Positions 6,792-10,586 of a stretch of DNA of 10,586 nucleotides are shown here, one piece after another. The notes beneath the pieces are model-generated. The model had not been told where the DNA came from, did not search any database, and saw only the letters and a list, made by a program, of their open reading frames with translations. Numbering within the stretch: the first letter of the stretch is position 1; each line of letters opens with the position of its first letter. This DNA is from Methylophilaceae bacterium (lineage in GTDB: Bacteria; Pseudomonadota; Gammaproteobacteria; Burkholderiales; Methylophilaceae), in NCBI GenBank assembly GCA_017880825.1, contig JADGRN010000035.1, positions 1-10,586 of the forward strand. Direction: 5' to 3'. A program made the position numbers and the translations under genes.

Positions 6792-7190
6792 ATGGCATAC
6801 AGCGATAAAGTTTTAGATCACTACGAAAATCCACGTAACGTGGGTACTCTGGACAAGAACGACCCGCATGTCGGCACCGGTATGGTGGGTGCTCCTGCAT
6901 GCGGCGATGTGATGAAATTACAGATCAAGGTCAATGACGACGGCATCATCGAAGATGCCAAATTCAAGACCTATGGCTGCGGTTCGGCGATTGCTTCAAG
7001 CTCGCTGGTTACCGAGTGGCTGAAAGGCAAGTCTTTAGACCAGGCGGCGCAGATTAAAAACTCTGCCATTGTGGAAGAGCTCGCGCTGCCGCCGGTAAAG
7101 ATCCATTGCTCGGTGCTGGCAGAAGATGCGATCAAGGCCGCCTTGGCTGACTTGAAAGCCAAGCAAACGCCTGCTGTAGCAGCTGCTTAA
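6792..7190 (+). CDS. iscU: Fe-S cluster assembly scaffold IscU
   Basis: 132 residues with a strong AGGAG eight bases before the ATG. IscU takes sulfur from IscS and iron from the cell, builds a [2Fe-2S] cluster, and passes it on with the help of HscA/HscB. The cluster residues are all visible: Cys37 and Asp39 in GAPACGDVM, Cys63 in [11 protein letters not shown], and His105-Cys106 in [11 protein letters not shown]. The LPPVK peptide (99-103) recognised by HscA is exact. The C-terminal QTPAVAAA is an Ala-rich tail. The gene lies 13 bases after iscS and 7 before iscA, so the three are clearly co-transcribed. Confidence 0.97.
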   Translation: MAYSDKVLDHYENPRNVGTLDKNDPHVGTGMVGAPACGDVMKLQIKVNDDGIIEDAKFKTYGCGSAIASSSLVTEWLKGKSLDQAAQIKNSAIVEELALPPVKIHCSVLAEDAIKAALADLKAKQTPAVAAA

Positions 7191-7197
7191 AGTTCCC

Positions 7198-7521
7198 ATG
7201 GCTATTACGCTTACAGAGACCGCAGCAAACCGCGTGCAAAAATTCCTTGCCAATCGTGGCAAGGGGCTGGGGCTGCGCTTGGGCATCAAAACCACCGGCT
7301 GCTCCGGCATGGCTTACACACTGGAATTCGTCGATGAAACGCATCCCGAGGACCTGGCGTTTGAGAGTCACGGGGTCAAAGTGATTGTTGACCCCAAGAG
7401 CCTGGCTTATATCGACGGTACCGAGCTGGATTTCACCAAGGAAGGCCTGAATGAGGGCTTCAAGTTCAACAACCCGAATGTGAAAGATGAGTGTGGCTGT
7501 GGCGAGAGTTTTACGGTTTAA
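7198..7521 (+). CDS. iscA: A-type Fe-S carrier protein IscA
   Basis: 107 residues, the usual length. It is an A-type carrier that binds iron or a cluster and delivers it to target apoproteins. The three conserved cysteines are present: Cys35 in TTGCSGMAY and Cys99/Cys101 in the C-terminal [13 protein letters not shown] end ([10 protein letters not shown]). The fold signature [11 protein letters not shown] at the start and [17 protein letters not shown] (75-91) are typical. It starts 7 bases after iscU with no strong Shine-Dalgarno sequence, so translation may be coupled to iscU. It is followed by the only long gap in the operon. ErpA and SufA are close relatives, but the position and sequence favour IscA. 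Confidence 0.95.
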   Translation: MAITLTETAANRVQKFLANRGKGLGLRLGIKTTGCSGMAYTLEFVDETHPEDLAFESHGVKVIVDPKSLAYIDGTELDFTKEGLNEGFKFNNPNVKDECGCGESFTV

Positions 7522-7586
7522 TCTGGGTTGATAAATTTGCATAATCAATAGTCTTGATGCACATAAAGGAACTGCCTGAAGAATTT

Positions 7587-7617
7587 AATCGGCATTCATC
7601 TGCGTTTATCGGCGGTT
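7587..7617 (+). repeat. Short tandem repeat in the iscA-hscB gap, with flanking inverted repeat
   Basis: Three degenerate units follow each other: AATCGGCATT (7587-7596), CATCTGCGTT (7597-7606) and TATCGGCGGTT (7607-7617). The block is edged by TTTAATCG (7584-7591) and CGGTTAAA (7613-7620), which can pair with one G-T wobble. It looks like the intergenic repeats built from ATC[TC]GCGTT-like units that I recall from many environmental bacterial genomes. The rest of the 118-base gap (7522-7639) holds no gene that I can see; a weak ribosome-binding site precedes hscB. Confidence 0.5.
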
Positions 7618-7639
7618 AAAAAAATCTTTACACAACATC

Positions 7640-8170
7640 ATGCACAATTCCAGCCGCAACCATTTTGAACTTTTCAACCTGCCCGCCCGGTTTGCCATCG
7701 ATTTAAACACACTAGACCAGCACTACCGCAAACTACAAAGCGCAGTGCATCCCGACCGCTTCGCTGCGGCCCCGGCAGCAGAGCGCCTGCACTCCATGCA
7801 GCAGGCAACACAAGCCAATGAAGCCTACCGTACGCTGAAAGACCCAACAGCACGCGCACGTTATCTGCTGCAGATAAATGGTGTAGATACCGAGGAAGAA
7901 AGCAATACCGCTATGCCCGCGGAATTTCTTGTGCTGCAAATGGAATGGCGCGAGGCGATGGAAGATGCTCGCGCAGCGCGTGACATTCCCGCATTGGATA
8001 AGCTATTGCATGAAATGCAGCAAGAATCCAAAACTCTGCAACAACATCTGCATTGGGCTCTGGATGAAAAAAAAGCCTATTCCGAGGCTGCTGAAACCGT
8101 TCGCAAGCTGCGTTTTCTGGATAAAGTGCGCGACGATATTCAACAGTCCATTTCCAAGCTCGAAGAATAA
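7640..8170 (+). CDS. hscB: Fe-S cluster co-chaperone HscB
   Basis: 176 residues, close to the ~171 of E. coli HscB. It is a J-type co-chaperone that binds IscU and brings it to HscA, stimulating its ATPase. The J-domain covers about 6-75 and contains the essential HPD triad at 37-39 in SAVHPDRFAAA, followed by QQATQANEAYRTLKDPTARARYLL. The C-terminal three-helix domain for IscU binding runs from about 90 to 172 and includes FLVLQMEWREAMEDA. The start at 7640 has a poor ribosome-binding site, but no better in-frame start is near. It comes after the 118-base gap that follows iscA and is 9 bases before hscA. Separate transcription of hscB-hscA-fdx is possible but no clear promoter is visible. 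Confidence 0.95.
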   Translation: MHNSSRNHFELFNLPARFAIDLNTLDQHYRKLQSAVHPDRFAAAPAAERLHSMQQATQANEAYRTLKDPTARARYLLQINGVDTEEESNTAMPAEFLVLQMEWREAMEDARAARDIPALDKLLHEMQQESKTLQQHLHWALDEKKAYSEAAETVRKLRFLDKVRDDIQQSISKLEE

Positions 8171-8179
8171 CCAATCACC

Positions 8180-10045
8180 ATGGCCTTATTGCAAATCGCA
8201 GAACCAGGAATGAGCGCAGCGCCGCACCAGCACAGGCTGGCAGTCGGCATTGATCTCGGCACCACCAATTCGCTGGTCGCCACTGTACGCAGCGGCATGA
8301 GCACGGTGCTGCACGATGAGCATGGCCATGCCTTGTTGCCTTCTGTGGTACGTTACCTGCCGGATAGCCAGGTCGAGGTTGGTTATGTTGCTCAGGCGCA
8401 GCAAAGCCTGGATTCGCAAAATACCATTATCTCAGTCAAGCGCCTGATGGGGCGTGGCATTCACGATATACCTGATATCGGCCATCTGCCTTACAGATTC
8501 ATTGACGCGCCGGGAATGGTACAAGTGGATACGCGCGCCGGCATTAAAAGCCCGGTGGAAATCTCGGCTGAAATCCTCAAGGTACTGAAAAACCGTGCAG
8601 AAAAAGCGTTAGGCGGCGAACTTACCGGCGCGGTGATTACGGTACCGGCCTATTTCGACGATGCGCAACGCCAAGCCACCAAGGACGCCGCACGGCTGGC
8701 TGGTTTGACCGTGTTGCGCCTGCTCAACGAGCCCACTGCCGCCGCAGTAGCTTACGGTCTGGATAACGGCGCAGAAGGTGTTTACGTGGTCTATGACCTG
8801 GGTGGCGGCACCTTCGATATTTCCATTCTGCGCCTATCCAAAGGCGTGTTTGAAGTACTGGCTACCAACGGCGACTCGGCACTGGGCGGCGACGATTTTG
8901 ACCGCCGCATATTCTGCTGGGTGTTGGAGCAGTGTAAACTGCCGCCGATCAGCCCGCAAGATACCCGTCTATTGCTTACCAAGGCGCGCGAGGCCAAGGA
9001 ATGGCTCACCGACCACATGGAATCACGCTTAACCGGCATATTAAGCAATGGCGAAGTGGTTGACCTCACACTCACCAGCGCCGTGTTTAACGAGCTGACC
9101 CGGCCCCTGGTCGGCAAAACCCTCGGCCCGACGCGCAAAGCCTTGCGTGACGCAGGGCTGACGCTGGAAGACATCAAAGGCGTGGTCATGGTAGGCGGCG
9201 CCACACGCATGCCGCAGATTCGCCTTGCCGTTGCCGAATTCTTTCAGCAGGAACCGCTGACCAATCTGGACCCGGACAAAGTCGTCGCTCTCGGCGCAGC
9301 GATACAGGCCAATGTGCTGGCCGGTAACCGCAGCGATCACGACTTGCTGCTACTGGACGTCATTCCCTTGTCACTGGGCCTGGAAACCATGGGCGGGCTG
9401 GTGGAAAAAGTCATTCCGCGCAATGCCACGCTGCCTGTCGCCAGAGCTCAGGATTTCACCACTTTCAAGGACGGCCAAACCGCGATGAGCATCCATGTGG
9501 TGCAAGGCGAGCGCGAACTGGTGTCGGACTGCCGCTCGCTGGCACGCTTCGAATTGCGTGGCATCCCGCCGATGGCGGCAGGGGCGGCCCGTATTCGCGT
9601 GACCTTTCAGGTAGATGCCGATGGCTTGCTGTCTGTATCGGCACGCGAACAAAGCAGCGGAATTGAGGCTAATATCATAGTGAAGCCATCTTACGGCCTG
9701 AGTGAAGATGAAATTCTCAATATGCTGCACGCCTCGTTTGCCTCTGCAGAAAATGACAAGCAGGCGCGTGCCTTGCGCGAAGCACAGGTCGAGGCGAAAC
9801 GTTTGCTGGAAGCCATACACGCAGCCTTGGAACAAGATGGCGTTCTGCTGACCAGTGCAGAACGCGAGCAAATCGAGCAACAAATGCATGCTCTGGAAGC
9901 CTTATCCAGTGCGGATGACAGCCATGCCATTCAGGACGCTGTAGAAAGCCTGAATCACGCCACCGAATATTTTGCATCGCGCCGCATGGACGCCTCGGTC
10001 AAACGCGCGCTGGCCGGTAAAAGCCTGAACACCCTGGAAATTTAA
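8180..10045 (+). CDS. hscA: Hsp70-type Fe-S cluster chaperone HscA
   Basis: 621 residues, close to E. coli HscA (616), starting [17 protein letters not shown] as there. It is a specialised Hsp70 that binds the LPPVK peptide of IscU and uses ATP to drive cluster transfer. The nucleotide-binding domain spans about 20-388: phosphate 1 loop GIDLGTTNS (23-31), [21 protein letters not shown] (155-175), phosphate 2 YDLGGGTFD (205-213) and the adenosine motif [10 protein letters not shown] (336-345). The linker is [11 protein letters not shown] (390-400). The substrate-binding beta-domain follows, with [14 protein letters not shown], and the helical lid covers about 510-615. It lies 9 bases after hscB with no clear Shine-Dalgarno sequence, and 15 bases before fdx. 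All key residues are intact. Confidence 0.97.
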   Translation: MALLQIAEPGMSAAPHQHRLAVGIDLGTTNSLVATVRSGMSTVLHDEHGHALLPSVVRYLPDSQVEVGYVAQAQQSLDSQNTIISVKRLMGRGIHDIPDIGHLPYRFIDAPGMVQVDTRAGIKSPVEISAEILKVLKNRAEKALGGELTGAVITVPAYFDDAQRQATKDAARLAGLTVLRLLNEPTAAAVAYGLDNGAEGVYVVYDLGGGTFDISILRLSKGVFEVLATNGDSALGGDDFDRRIFCWVLEQCKLPPISPQDTRLLLTKAREAKEWLTDHMESRLTGILSNGEVVDLTLTSAVFNELTRPLVGKTLGPTRKALRDAGLTLEDIKGVVMVGGATRMPQIRLAVAEFFQQEPLTNLDPDKVVALGAAIQANVLAGNRSDHDLLLLDVIPLSLGLETMGGLVEKVIPRNATLPVARAQDFTTFKDGQTAMSIHVVQGERELVSDCRSLARFELRGIPPMAAGAARIRVTFQVDADGLLSVSAREQSSGIEANIIVKPSYGLSEDEILNMLHASFASAENDKQARALREAQVEAKRLLEAIHAALEQDGVLLTSAEREQIEQQMHALEALSSADDSHAIQDAVESLNHATEYFASRRMDASVKRALAGKSLNTLEI

Positions 10046-10060
10046 TCATAGAAAATAGCC

Positions 10061-10402
10061 ATGCCTCAAATCATCGTTTTACCTCATGTTGAGCTTTGCC
10101 CGGAAGGTGCCGCCTTCGACGCTACCCCGGGCGTTTCGATTTGCGACAATTTACTCAATCATGGCATCGATATTGATCACGCCTGCGAAAAAGCCTGCGC
10201 CTGCACTACTTGCCATGTGATTGTACGCGAGGGCTATAAATCACTGGCTGCTGCAGAGGAAAAAGAAGAAGACTTGCTGGATAAAGCCTGGGGGCTGGAA
10301 CCACAATCCCGGCTTTCCTGCCAAGCCATCGTCGCTGACCAGGACTTGGTGGTGGAAATCCCCAAGTATTCGATCAATATGGCCAAAGAAAGCCATAGCT
10401 AA
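10061..10402 (+). CDS. fdx: Isc-type [2Fe-2S] ferredoxin Fdx
   Basis: 113 residues, close to the 111 of E. coli Fdx, with the same MPQIIVLPHVELCPEG-type start. It is an adrenodoxin-like [2Fe-2S] ferredoxin that supplies electrons for cluster assembly on IscU. The ligands Cys42, Cys48 and Cys51 lie in HACEKACACTTCH, with the fourth, Cys87, in RLSCQA. The non-ligand Cys46 is also present, as in the E. coli protein. The DLLDKAWGLEPQSRLSCQ segment (71-88) is typical of the ISC type. It ends the operon: no iscX gene is found in the 31 bases before the next, convergent, gene. Recognition is firm. Confidence 0.96.
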   Translation: MPQIIVLPHVELCPEGAAFDATPGVSICDNLLNHGIDIDHACEKACACTTCHVIVREGYKSLAAAEEKEEDLLDKAWGLEPQSRLSCQAIVADQDLVVEIPKYSINMAKESHS

Positions 10403-10414
10403 TATGACCTACTT

Positions 10415-10470
10415 GCTGTTACGAAAATTGGAATTAGTGCAAAGACTTTGCCATATCTGAACGTAACAGC
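10415..10470. repeat. Inverted repeat between fdx and the converging EAL gene
   Basis: GCTGTTACG (10415-10423) and CGTAACAGC (10462-10470) are perfect 9-base inverted copies with a 38-base spacer. The spacer contains GCAAAG-A-CTTTGC (10439-10451), itself nearly palindromic. The right arm lies inside the end of the EAL gene. It could be a two-way transcription end for the convergent genes, but there is no T-run and the loop is long. Confidence 0.35.
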
Positions 10471-10586
10471 GCTGCGAATTCATCCTCAGGTATCGGCTCG
10501 CTAAAAATATAGCCTTGAACCTGGTCGCATTTCAACTCACGCAAAAAATCCAGCTGTTCTTCGGTTTCCACGCCCTCTGCGATCAC
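10434..10586 (-). CDS. EAL-domain protein (cyclic-di-GMP phosphodiesterase type), C-terminal fragment
   Basis: The last 50 residues of a protein that continues beyond the window edge, ending with a TAA at 10434-10436. The visible [20 protein letters not shown] followed by [13 protein letters not shown] is the end of the EAL domain: EGVET holds a catalytic/metal-loop glutamate, and QGY-F-S-P is the usual final motif. EAL domains hydrolyse the second messenger cyclic-di-GMP. Whether the protein also has GGDEF, PAS or membrane parts, and whether its EAL motif itself is intact, cannot be seen. It converges on fdx, with 31 bases between the stop codons, and has no evident functional tie to the isc operon. 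Confidence 0.88.
   Translation of the reverse strand: MIAEGVETEEQLDFLRELKCDQVQGYIFSEPIPEDEFAALLRSDMAKSLH

Noticed and set aside
7522..7580. A promoter for hscB-hscA-fdx based on TTGATA at 7528-7533
   Set aside because: No acceptable -10 box lies 16-18 bases downstream.
1..10586. CRISPR array, tRNA or rRNA gene, insertion sequence or toxin-antitoxin pair
   Set aside because: I saw no regularly spaced repeats, no tRNA-like cloverleaf, no transposase and no paired small genes on either strand.

Overview
The window looks like a chromosomal stretch of a betaproteobacterium, probably of the order Nitrosomonadales (a Gallionella/Sideroxydans-like lineage is a guess). The reasons are the divergent suhB/trmJ pair leading into cysE, iscR and a complete ISC iron-sulfur cluster operon, the close match of HscA, Fdx and IscS to proteobacterial proteins, and moderate-to-high GC. 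The first ~450 bases do not fit: they are AT-rich (hand counts of 30-38% GC in sampled 60-base lines, against 58% at 601-660). On the minus strand they encode part of a GH32 (levanase/fructanase) protein of the Bacteroidota type.

Layout. 1-~470 (-): GH32 fragment cut at both ends. ~440-480: junction. ~452-928 (+): C-terminal ATPase half of a sensor histidine kinase that has lost its front end at the same junction. 950-1174 (-): small XRE-type helix-turn-helix protein. 1218-2030 (-): suhB. 2031-2207: divergent intergenic region with an inverted repeat. 2208-2966 (+): trmJ. 3042-3794 (+): cysE. Then iscR (3901), a short extra cysteine desulfurase (4386), iscS (5564), iscU (6792), iscA (7198), a 118-base gap with a short tandem repeat, hscB (7640), hscA (8180) and fdx (10061), all on +. 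10434-10586 (-): the end of an EAL-domain (cyclic-di-GMP phosphodiesterase-type) protein converging on fdx.

How the genes work together. CysE makes O-acetylserine, which feeds cysteine synthesis. IscS (and perhaps the second desulfurase) takes sulfur from cysteine. IscU is the scaffold on which clusters are built, with electrons from Fdx. HscB and HscA release the cluster, and IscA is an A-type carrier. IscR, with its three cluster cysteines and histidine intact, is expected to sense the cluster supply and repress the operon. A near-consensus type 1 IscR operator, overlapping a well-formed sigma70 promoter, lies across the stop codon of cysE; this is the most informative regulatory feature here.

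I found no convincing new defence or mobile system. The points most worth a second look are the chimeric start of the window, the operator written into the cysE stop codon, the tandem desulfurases, and the small repeat that splits iscA from hscB.
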